Assembly (NCBI RefSeq): GCF_030813595.1
Contig: NZ_JAUSUH010000002.1
Location: 186,001 to 250,000, forward strand
DNA: 64,000 bases
Origin: Ancylobacter vacuolatus
Lineage (GTDB): Bacteria > Pseudomonadota > Alphaproteobacteria > Rhizobiales > Xanthobacteraceae
Direction of reading: 5' to 3'
Shown: piece after piece, positions 42,758 through 49,327 of the stretch
How the letters are laid out: every line of letters starts with the position of its first letter
Position numbering within the stretch: the first letter of the stretch is position 1
The notes under the pieces: model-generated
Databases searched by the model: none
Told to the model about the DNA's origin: nothing
Seen by the model: only the letters and a program-made list of their open reading frames with translations
Program-made: the position numbers and the translations under genes

Positions 42758-43540
42758 TCAGGGTCGGTGCGCGGGCGAAATGCTGACAGGGGAGTCCGGC
42801 GCCTGCGGACGCGGGCGCAGGCCGATGCCCTTGGCCCATATCCACAACGCTTCCCAATGGATTCCGGCGATCACTTTCAGCGTCAACAGCGGATAACTCA
42901 GCATCACCCGCAAAAGCTGGCGATCATTCAGGGGCAGGCGCCGGGCGGTCTGCACCGCGCTCAGCACCGGCCCTTCCGCGTCGCTGGCGAGAATGGCGAT
43001 GCGCAGGCCCTCGCCGGGCGGGGTGATGCGGAAGGAATAGGTCAGGCCCATATCCATGAAGGGCGAGACATAGAACCGCTTCTCCGCCTTCTGGCGCAGC
43101 GGGGCGACCTCGCCCGCGCCCACCGGGATCAGGTAGGAATGGCGCTGGCCGAAGGTGTTGTTCACTTCATAGAGCAGCGCGATGAGCGAACCGTCGCGGC
43201 GATGGCAGAAATACACGCTCAGCGGATTGAAGGCGTAGCCGAACAGGCGCGGCAGGGTGAGCAGCCGGATCGCCCCGCCATCGGGGGCCAGCCCGGCGGC
43301 GGCGAGCAGGCGCTCGACCTGCGCCTTGAGCGGCCCGGCATCGGGATCTGCGTAGTCGCGGTCGCGGAAGCTGAACACGTTGAAGCGGTTGCGCGAGAAA
43401 AGGCGCAGCCTTGCATCCAAGCCGGCGATCTCGTCGAGGTCGAGCAGCAGCGAGAACAGGCGATAGGCCAGCCGGTGGCGGCGCGGCTTCAGCCGTACAT
43501 GCATCACCTCGCCGGCATAGAGCGCCGAGGCCTCGCTCAT
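42758..43540 (-). CDS. DUF1365 family protein
   Basis: 260 residues from ATG 43540 (MSEASALYAGEVMHVRLKPRRHRLAYRLFSLLLDLDEI), which overlaps the oxidoreductase stop by four bases; the longer open frame upstream is not homologous. Family markers are HRLAYRLFSLLLDLDE, LFGYAFNPLSVYFCHR and KRFYVSPFMDMGLTYSFRITPP. DUF1365 proteins always occur with Cfa-like synthases and FAD oxidoreductases and are implicated in modified fatty acid (including furan fatty acid) synthesis. Catalytic role is unproven. Confidence 0.93.
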   Translation of the reverse strand: MSEASALYAGEVMHVRLKPRRHRLAYRLFSLLLDLDEIAGLDARLRLFSRNRFNVFSFRDRDYADPDAGPLKAQVERLLAAAGLAPDGGAIRLLTLPRLFGYAFNPLSVYFCHRRDGSLIALLYEVNNTFGQRHSYLIPVGAGEVAPLRQKAEKRFYVSPFMDMGLTYSFRITPPGEGLRIAILASDAEGPVLSAVQTARRLPLNDRQLLRVMLSYPLLTLKVIAGIHWEALWIWAKGIGLRPRPQAPDSPVSISPAHRP

Positions 43541-44913
43541 GCCACCAGCTCCGGCCCGGCCGGCCCCGCAGGGTGGCGTATCCGCGCGGCCGCCGGGTGG
43601 TGGGGCGGCAATGCGATGCGGCCGGATTCGTTCGCCACCGTCCATGGACGCCTGACCCCTCCCAGCGCCTCGGCCACCGCGAGCCCGGCCTGCAGCCCGT
43701 CCTCGTGGAAGCCGGCGCCGAAATAGGCGCCACAATACCACAGCCCGCCCTCGCCCTGCAGCGACCACAGGCGATCCTGGGCCGCCATCGCCCCGCTGTC
43801 GAACAGCGGGTGCTCATAGGAGGCGCGGTAGAACACCTTGTCGTCGGCGGGCGGCTCCACCGGGTTCAGCGTGACAAAGAGCGGGTTGCTCTCGGGGATC
43901 GCCTGCAGGCGGTTCATCCAATAGGTGACGCACAGCTTTTCGCCGGCGCGGCGGTCGGCCAAATAGTTCCACGCTGCCCAGGCCGTGCGGCGTCGCGGCA
44001 TCAGCCTGTTATCGGCATGCAGCACCGCCTCGTTGCGGCTGTAGCGGAACGCGCCGAGCAGGTCCCGCTCGCGGGCAGTGGGCCGCTCCAGAAGCGCGAG
44101 GGCCTGATCGGCATGGGTGGCGAGGACCACATGGTCGAAACGCCGCGCATCGCCGGACGCATCGGTGACGCTGACGCCGCTGGCCCCCCGGCGCACCGCA
44201 CGCACCGGCCCGCCGGCGACAACGCGGCCGCCAAAAGCCTTGCGCAGGCGGGCGACATAGCAGCGGCTGCCGCCGGTCACGGTGCGCCAGACCGGGCGGT
44301 CGGTCAGCTGGAGCAGGCCGTGATTGGCGCAGAAGCGCACAAAGGCCGCGACCGGATAGCGCCCGACATCGGCGGCCGGCGTCGACCAGATCGCGGCCGC
44401 CATCGGGTAGAGGTGATCGTGCCGGAACGCCGCGCCATAGCGATGGGCGTCGAGATAGGCGTCGAGGCTCTGGTCGCCCATGGTGGCGAGATCGCGCGGC
44501 GCGTTGCGGTAGAAGCGCAGCAGATCGGCCAGCATCGAGCCGAAGCGGGGCGAGACCAGGTTGCGGGGCTGGGCGAACAGGCCGCGCAACCCCGAGCCGG
44601 AATATTCCAGCCGGCCGCCATCCAGCGACACCGCGAACGACATTTCCGAGGGGCTCGTTCCCACATCGAGATGGGCGAACAGCGCGGTGAGGTTGGGATA
44701 GGTCTTCTCGTTATAGACGATGAAGCCGGTATCGACCGCGACGCCCTGCGCCTCCACCGTGTTGGAATGACCGCCGAGCCGTGCCTCGGCCTCGAACAGC
44801 GTCACATCGTGGCGCTTGGACAGCAGCCAGGCGGCGGACAGGCCGGAAATGCCGGCGCCGATGACGGCGATGGACAGCGCCGGGCCGGGCACGAAGTCCT
44901 GACGAATGTTCAT
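43537..44913 (-). CDS. FAD-dependent amine-oxidase-type oxidoreductase of the cfa cluster
   Basis: 458 residues from ATG 44913 (MNIRQDFVPGPALSIAVIGAGISGLSAAWLLSKRHDVTLFEAE). The N-terminal Rossmann GxGxxG is GAGISG and the second FAD block is VAVDTGFIVYNEKTYPNL. The C-terminal ends with WYCGAYFGAGFHEDGLQAG. The family (COG2907) resembles protoporphyrinogen oxidase/phytoene desaturase flavoproteins and is thought to oxidise fatty-acyl groups in concert with Cfa and DUF1365. First gene of the operon, 39-base leader behind the TGATCC promoter. Confidence 0.9.
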   Translation of the reverse strand: MNIRQDFVPGPALSIAVIGAGISGLSAAWLLSKRHDVTLFEAEARLGGHSNTVEAQGVAVDTGFIVYNEKTYPNLTALFAHLDVGTSPSEMSFAVSLDGGRLEYSGSGLRGLFAQPRNLVSPRFGSMLADLLRFYRNAPRDLATMGDQSLDAYLDAHRYGAAFRHDHLYPMAAAIWSTPAADVGRYPVAAFVRFCANHGLLQLTDRPVWRTVTGGSRCYVARLRKAFGGRVVAGGPVRAVRRGASGVSVTDASGDARRFDHVVLATHADQALALLERPTARERDLLGAFRYSRNEAVLHADNRLMPRRRTAWAAWNYLADRRAGEKLCVTYWMNRLQAIPESNPLFVTLNPVEPPADDKVFYRASYEHPLFDSGAMAAQDRLWSLQGEGGLWYCGAYFGAGFHEDGLQAGLAVAEALGGVRRPWTVANESGRIALPPHHPAAARIRHPAGPAGPELVA

Positions 44914-44958
44914 GGCGCGTGAATCCGGACGGTGGAGCGGGGAGCGAAGGTTGTCTAC

Positions 44959-44987
44959 TGTGTACGCACGGGCACGGCGCTGGATCA
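44959..44987 (-). promoter_or_regulatory. RpoE (ECF11-type) promoter for FAD oxidoreductase-DUF1365-cfa operon
   Basis: Minus strand: TGATCC (44982-44987), 17 bases, TACACA (44959-44964). The -35 is identical to the divergent rpoE promoter and to the one at 48465-48494. TGATCC with an A/T-rich -10 at 17-18 bases is the known Rhodobacter RpoE consensus. Confidence 0.75.
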
Positions 44988-45000
44988 CTCGCGAGCGGAA

Positions 45001-45030
45001 TGATCCAGCGGCAGAGCCGGCGCGTAGAAG
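45001..45030 (+). promoter_or_regulatory. Autoregulatory RpoE promoter for rpoE-chrR operon
   Basis: TGATCC (45001-45006), 18 bases, TAGAAG (45025-45030). RNA would start near 45037, so the in-frame ATG at 45036 is almost on the start site and the downstream ATG 45120 is the better translation start. The two -35 boxes of the divergent pair are 13 bases apart. Confidence 0.75.
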
Positions 45031-45119
45031 GGTTCATGAATGCCTCGCTCGAAGATGTCCGAACCGCAGAGCCTCGCGCTTGCCTGCCCCTGCGGCGGAG
45101 GCCGGAGGTGACGCGGCTT

Positions 45120-45683
45120 ATGAAAGATGATGGCGTGCCGGACGGCGCGGAGCTCGCGCGGCTGATCGGGATGGTCGCCACCGAGCGCGACCGCCAAGCC
45201 TATGCGCGTCTCTACAGCTATTTCGCCCCGCGCCTGAATGCCTTTCTGCGCAAATCCGGCCTGCCGCCCAATACGGCGGAGGAGATCGCCCAGGAGGTGA
45301 TGCTCTCGGTCTGGCGCAAGGCATCCTATTTCGACGCCACGCGGGCCGGCGCGGCGACGTGGATCTTCACTATCGCCCGCAATTTGCGGATCGACCATCT
45401 CAGGCGGATCCGGACCGCCGCCGCCAGTGAGGACGAGCAGGGCGAGGTCGAGACCGCGCCCTCGGGAGAGACGCTGCTGTTGACGGCGGAGCGCGAGGCC
45501 CGGGTGCGCGAGGCGCTGAAGACCCTCTCCGCCGAACAGGCCACCGTGCTGCGCCTCTCCTTCTTTAGCGAGAAGGCGCATTCGGAAATCGCCCGCGAGC
45601 TCGGCCTGCCGCTGGGCACCGTCAAATCCCGCGTGCGCCTTGCCCTTGGGCGGCTGCGCGTTCTGCTGGAAGGCCAATCATGA
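45120..45683 (+). CDS. rpoE: ECF sigma factor RpoE, ChrR-controlled (ECF11) type
   Basis: 187 residues from ATG 45120 (MKDDGVPDGAELARLIGMVATERD), chosen for the GGAGGTG ribosome site and because the promoter lies at 45001-45030. Region 2: FAPRLNAFLRKSGLPPNTAEEIAQEVMLSVWRKASYFDATRAGAATWIFTIARNLRIDHLRR. Region 4: LSAEQATVLRLSFFSEKAHSEIARELGLPLGTVKSRVRLALGRLR. It directs transcription of membrane-protection genes under singlet oxygen or organic peroxides and is held inactive by ChrR, whose gene overlaps by four bases. Confidence 0.93.
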   Translation: MKDDGVPDGAELARLIGMVATERDRQAYARLYSYFAPRLNAFLRKSGLPPNTAEEIAQEVMLSVWRKASYFDATRAGAATWIFTIARNLRIDHLRRIRTAAASEDEQGEVETAPSGETLLLTAEREARVREALKTLSAEQATVLRLSFFSEKAHSEIARELGLPLGTVKSRVRLALGRLRVLLEGQS

Positions 45684-46354
45684 CGATCCGCCATCACGCG
45701 ACCGACGAAACGCTGATGCGCTATGCCGCCGGGCAGCTGCCGGCCGGGCCGGCGCGGGTGCTCGCGGTCCATCTCGCCACATGCCCGTGCTGCCGGTCCC
45801 GCCTCGGGGAGTTCGAGGCGGTGGGCGGGGCGCTGCTGGAGGCGATGCCGCTTGCGCCGATGGCGCCGGACGCCTTTGCCGCCGCGCTGCGCGCCATCGA
45901 CGCAGAACCGCAGTATGCGGCCGTGTCGCCGCTCTCGCGCGCTCGCGCGATGCCGAGCGCCCCAGTGACGCTGCCCGGCGGTATACCCCTGCCCGCCGCG
46001 CTGCGCGACTGCGAGATCGGGCCCTGGCGCTGGATCGGGCTCGGCGTGCGGGCGAGCACGGTGAGGCTGCCGGAAGATCGGCAGGCGCGGCTGACGCTGC
46101 TGCGCGTCGGGCCGGGACGCAAGCTGCCCGATCACGGCCATGTCGGCACCGAGTTCACCCAGGTGATTTCCGGCTCCTTCTCCGACGGCTATGGCCGCTA
46201 CGGACCCGGCGACCTCAGCGAGATGGACCAGGAGATCGAGCACCAGCCGATCGTCGACCCCGAGGGCGAGTGCATCTGCCTCGCCGCGCTGGAGGGCAGC
46301 ATGCGGCTGAATGGCTTCTTCGGCCGGCTGGTGCAGCCCTTCGTCCGGATCTAG
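45680..46354 (+). CDS. chrR: Anti-sigma factor ChrR, zinc-binding cupin type
   Basis: 224 residues. The N-terminal anti-sigma zinc site is His6, His31, Cys35 and Cys38 (VHLATCPCCRS), the same positions as in Rhodobacter sphaeroides ChrR. The C-terminal cupin has metal ligands His152, His154, Glu158 and His188 in DHGHVGTEFTQVISGSF and EIEHQP, the domain required for the singlet oxygen response. It binds RpoE in the cytoplasm and releases it on stress. The ATGA overlap with rpoE keeps the pair stoichiometric. Confidence 0.95.
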   Translation: MTIRHHATDETLMRYAAGQLPAGPARVLAVHLATCPCCRSRLGEFEAVGGALLEAMPLAPMAPDAFAAALRAIDAEPQYAAVSPLSRARAMPSAPVTLPGGIPLPAALRDCEIGPWRWIGLGVRASTVRLPEDRQARLTLLRVGPGRKLPDHGHVGTEFTQVISGSFSDGYGRYGPGDLSEMDQEIEHQPIVDPEGECICLAALEGSMRLNGFFGRLVQPFVRI

Positions 46355-46357
46355 GCG

Positions 46358-47239
46358 ATGCGCGCGGCGCTGCTCATCGCCCTCGCTTTGCTGAGCACGG
46401 GCGCCGCCCGCGCCGCCGAGGGACCCACCGCCGTGCTGAACGCGCTCTCGCGGCTGGAGCCGGTGCGCGTGACCGAAAACCTCGCTTATGCCGACGGGTC
46501 CCGGCACCGGCTTGATGTCTATGCCCCGACCACAGGCGCCGCGCAGGGCCGGCCGGTGGTGGTGTTCTTCTATGGCGGCAGCTGGGATTCCGGCGAGCGG
46601 GCCATGTACCGCTTCGTCGGCGCGGCGCTGGCCGGCCGGGGCATGGTCGTCATCATCGCCGACTACCGGCTCTACCCGCAGGTGCGCTTTCCGGCCTTTG
46701 TGCAGGATGGCGCGCGGGCGGTGCGCTGGGCGCACGACAATGCGAGCGCCTATGGCGGCGACCCTTCCCGCCTCGTGCTCATGGGCCATTCCGCCGGCGC
46801 GCAGATCGCCGCCCTGCTGGCCTTCGACCGGCAGTGGCTGGGCGCGGTGCGGCTCGACCCCAGGCGCGACGTCGCCGGGCTGGTGGGGCTCGCCGGTCCT
46901 TATGATTTCCTGCCGCTGAAAAGCGCCAAGCTGAAAGAGATCTTCGGCCCAGAGGCCGGGCGCGGGCGCAGCCAGCCGATCCATTTCGTCACCGGCGAGG
47001 CGCCGCCCGCCTTCCTCGCCACCGGCGCCCGCGACACCACGGTCGAGCCCGGCAACAGCGTGCGGCTGGCCGAGCGCATCCAAGCGGAGGGCGGCGAGGT
47101 AAGCCTCAAGCTCTATGACCGGGCCGACCACCGACTGATCCTCGGGGCGCTCTCCCCGCCGCTGCGCCTCATCGCCCCCGTGCTGGACGATGTGACCGGC
47201 TTCATCGGGCGCGTGACCACGCCGGAGGCCGGCCGATGA
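46358..47239 (+). CDS. Exported alpha/beta hydrolase, carboxylesterase/lipase type
   Basis: 293 residues with a signal peptide (MRAALLIALALLSTGAARAAEG). The fold shows the oxyanion block VVVFFYGGSWDSGERAMYRF, the nucleophile elbow MGHSAGAQIAALL, the acid in GARDTTVEPGNSV and the histidine in ADHRLI. BD-FAE-type esterase/lipase. It starts three bases after chrR and overlaps DUF1295 by four bases, so it is in the rpoE operon and may release or remodel oxidised acyl groups. Confidence 0.88.
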   Translation: MRAALLIALALLSTGAARAAEGPTAVLNALSRLEPVRVTENLAYADGSRHRLDVYAPTTGAAQGRPVVVFFYGGSWDSGERAMYRFVGAALAGRGMVVIIADYRLYPQVRFPAFVQDGARAVRWAHDNASAYGGDPSRLVLMGHSAGAQIAALLAFDRQWLGAVRLDPRRDVAGLVGLAGPYDFLPLKSAKLKEIFGPEAGRGRSQPIHFVTGEAPPAFLATGARDTTVEPGNSVRLAERIQAEGGEVSLKLYDRADHRLILGALSPPLRLIAPVLDDVTGFIGRVTTPEAGR

Positions 47240-48039
47240 CGCTGCTCGTCTCCCTTGCCGTGCTCACGCTGGGCCTCTGCCTCGCCATGGCGGCGGCGTG
47301 GTGGGCGGCCGAGCGCAGCGGCAATCATGGCTGGGTGGACACGGTGTGGTCCTATGCCACCGGGGCCGCCGGGGTGGTGGCGGCGCTGCTGCCGCTGGGC
47401 GGCGAGCCCTGGGCGCCGCGCCAGTGGCTGGTCGCCGCGCTGGTCGCGCTGTGGTCGCTGCGGCTGGGCACGCATATCCTGCAGCGCACGCTGAAGGGCC
47501 ATGACGATCCGCGCTATGCCGATCTGCGCCGGCAATGGGGATCGGCGGCCTCGCAAAGGCTGTTCCTTTTCCTGCAGGTGCAGGCGCTGGCCGGGCTGGT
47601 GCTGGTCGTCGCCGTGGCGGCGGCGGCGCATAACCCGCTGCCGTTCTGGCGGGTGGGCGACGGGCTGGGCGCCGCGCTGTTCCTCGCCGCGGTGGCCGGC
47701 GCCGCCCTCGCCGACCGCCAGCTGGCGCGTTTTCGCGCCGACCCCGACAATCGCGGGCGGGTGTGCGATGCCGGGCTATGGGGCCTGACCCGCCACCCCA
47801 ATTACTTCTTCGAATGGCTCGGCTGGACCGCCTATCCCGCCATCGCGCTCTCGCTCGCCTATCTGCCGGGATTGGCGGCGCTGCTCGCCCCCGCGCTGAT
47901 GTATGTGCTGCTGGTGCACGCGTCAGGCATTCCGCCGACGGAAGCGCATATGCTGCGCTCACGGGGCGAGGCGTTCCGCGCCTATCAGCGCCGCGTCAAC
48001 GCCTTCTGGCCCGGCTGGGGCCGTTCCCCTACTCGGTGA
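47236..48039 (+). CDS. DUF1295 (steroid 5-alpha-reductase-like) membrane protein
   Basis: 267 residues, six to seven helices. The C-terminal signature LTRHPNYFFEWLGWTAYPAIAL and RSRGEAFRAYQRRVNAFWPG is the 3-oxo-5-alpha-steroid dehydrogenase/ICMT-like motif. Common partner of Cfa, DUF1365 and COG2907 oxidoreductases, so a reductase or methyl/lipid-modifying role in the same acyl pathway is likely. It ends in an 11-base convergent overlap with the DUF2177 gene. Confidence 0.9.
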   Translation: MTLLVSLAVLTLGLCLAMAAAWWAAERSGNHGWVDTVWSYATGAAGVVAALLPLGGEPWAPRQWLVAALVALWSLRLGTHILQRTLKGHDDPRYADLRRQWGSAASQRLFLFLQVQALAGLVLVVAVAAAAHNPLPFWRVGDGLGAALFLAAVAGAALADRQLARFRADPDNRGRVCDAGLWGLTRHPNYFFEWLGWTAYPAIALSLAYLPGLAALLAPALMYVLLVHASGIPPTEAHMLRSRGEAFRAYQRRVNAFWPGWGRSPTR

Positions 48040-48430
48040 CGGCGCGGGTGATGAGCATGCCGGCCGTCGTGGCCATGGCGGTTGCAAAGGTGCCCCAGGC
48101 GAGATCGATCGCCGTCATCGCCGCCGGCCAGTTGCGCAGCGTCGCATGGTTGGTGAGGTCGTAGGTGCCGTAGGCGATGAGGCCGAGAAAGGCACCGAGC
48201 ATCAGCGCCGTGGTCCAGCGACCCGAGGCCAGCGCCGGCTGCACGGCGAACACCACCACGCCAGTGACATAGAGCAGATAGAACAGCACCGCCGGCGGCC
48301 AGTTCGGCTGCTCGGCCATCAGATCGCCGATCAGCGGGCGATAGACGCGGTTGGCCATGAAGCCGAGCCAGAGCGCGTCGAGCGCGAGAAAGACAAGCCC
48401 GGTCGATAGGTAAGCGACGAAGAACTGCAT
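48029..48430 (-). CDS. DUF2177 membrane protein
   Basis: 133 residues, four helices (MQFFVAYLSTGLVFLALDALWLGFMANRVYRP, then LLYVTGVVVFAVQPAL, GAFLGLIAYGTYDLTNHATL, WPAAMTAIDLAWGTFA). The DALWLGF and YGTYDLTN blocks mark DUF2177. It often travels with ECF11 regulons. It has its own TGATCC promoter (48465-48494) on the minus strand. Confidence 0.9.
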   Translation of the reverse strand: MQFFVAYLSTGLVFLALDALWLGFMANRVYRPLIGDLMAEQPNWPPAVLFYLLYVTGVVVFAVQPALASGRWTTALMLGAFLGLIAYGTYDLTNHATLRNWPAAMTAIDLAWGTFATAMATTAGMLITRAVTE

Positions 48431-48464
48431 AAGCGCGCCTCTGGAGCGGTGAAGGGTGTTCAGG

Positions 48465-48494
48465 AGGGTACGGCGCGCCGCATCGCCCGGATCA
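48465..48494 (-). promoter_or_regulatory. RpoE (ECF11-type) promoter for DUF2177 gene
   Basis: Minus strand: TGATCC (48489-48494), 18 bases, TACCCT (48465-48470). Same -35 as the two promoters at 44959-45030. Leader to the ATG is about 30 bases. Confidence 0.7.
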
Positions 48495-48532
48495 GTTCCC
48501 GCTATCGGCGGAAAAAGCGCGCTCCGCACGCG

Positions 48533-48557
48533 GGAACGAAGCGTCACAGCCTTTGTT
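48533..48557 (+). promoter_or_regulatory. EcfG (general stress) promoter candidate for DUF892 gene
   Basis: GGAAC (48533-48537), 17 bases, GTT (48555-48557). This matches the alphaproteobacterial EcfG consensus GGAAC-N16-CGTT except for T in place of the first C. RNA would start about 30 bases before ATG 48598. Confidence 0.6.
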
Positions 48558-48597
48558 GTCGGCCCGAGGCTTGGGACATCACGCGACGGAGACCGAC

Positions 48598-49095
48598 ATG
48601 GCTGAAAAGAACCTTGAAACCCTGTTTCACGAGACCCTGAAGGACATCTATTACGCCGAGCGCAAGATCCTGAAGGCGCTGCCGAAAATGGCGCGCGGCG
48701 CGCAGTCGCCGGAACTCAAGGCGGCGTTCGAGAAGCACCGCGACGAGACCGAAGGCCAGATCGAGCGCCTGCAGCAGGTGTTCGAGCTGATCGGCAAGCG
48801 CCCGCAGGGCAAGACCTGCGCCGCCATCGAGGGCATTCTTGAAGAAGGTGAGGAAATCCTCGAGGAATTCAAGGGTCAGCCCGCGCTCGACGCCGGCCTC
48901 GCCGCCGCCGCGCAGGCGGTGGAGCACTATGAGATCGCCCGCTACGGCACGCTGAAGCGCTGGGCGCAGGTGCTCGGCATGAAGGAAGCCGTCAAGCTGC
49001 TCGACGCCACGCTGAAGGAAGAGTCGATGACCGACGAGGCCCTCACCAAGCTGGCCGACCAGGTCGCCAACCAGAAGGCGCTCAAGGCAGCGTAA
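48598..49095 (+). CDS. Ferritin-like DUF892 (YciE/YciF) stress protein
   Basis: 165 residues from ATG 48598 (MAEKNLETLFHETLKDIYYAERKILKALPKMARGAQSPELKAAFEKH), with CGGAG upstream. Four-helix ferritin-like fold with repeated Glu/His iron-type ligands (YYAERK, EKHRDETEGQ, AVEHYEIARYGTLK). These small proteins are induced by general stress and osmotic shock in many bacteria; an iron- or rubrerythrin-like role is proposed but not proven. Followed by a hairpin at 49104-49128. Confidence 0.92.
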   Translation: MAEKNLETLFHETLKDIYYAERKILKALPKMARGAQSPELKAAFEKHRDETEGQIERLQQVFELIGKRPQGKTCAAIEGILEEGEEILEEFKGQPALDAGLAAAAQAVEHYEIARYGTLKRWAQVLGMKEAVKLLDATLKEESMTDEALTKLADQVANQKALKAA

Positions 49096-49103
49096 GGCGG
49101 CAA

Positions 49104-49128
49104 GGGGCGCCGGCGGTGCCGGCGCCTC
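49104..49128. terminator. G+C-rich hairpin after DUF892 gene
   Basis: Arms GGCGCCGGC (49106-49114) and GCCGGCGCC (49118-49126) with a three-base GGT loop, nine bases after the stop codon. No T-tract follows, so termination would need help or be partial. Confidence 0.55.
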
Positions 49129-49182
49129 CTGCGCGTTGCTGACAACGCCGGGCCCGACGCGCCGTCTTCCCGCCCCTACCGG

Positions 49183-49210
49183 GGAACGCATGGCGCGCTC
49201 GCCCGTTACC
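49183..49210 (+). promoter_or_regulatory. EcfG (general stress) promoter candidate for glucose dehydrogenase gene
   Basis: GGAAC (49183-49187) followed after 16 bases by CGTT (49204-49207), a full match to the EcfG consensus. A leader of about 110 bases precedes ATG 49328. Confidence 0.6.
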
Positions 49211-49327
49211 CCAACGCACGCGCTGGGCTCTCCGGTGCGGTTCCGTCGCGTCAGCGGCGGCTCCGGCCGCTCCTTTCCGTTCCGGGTCGGCGCCACGCGC
49301 CGCACCTCTGGACCGAAAGGCTGGCTC

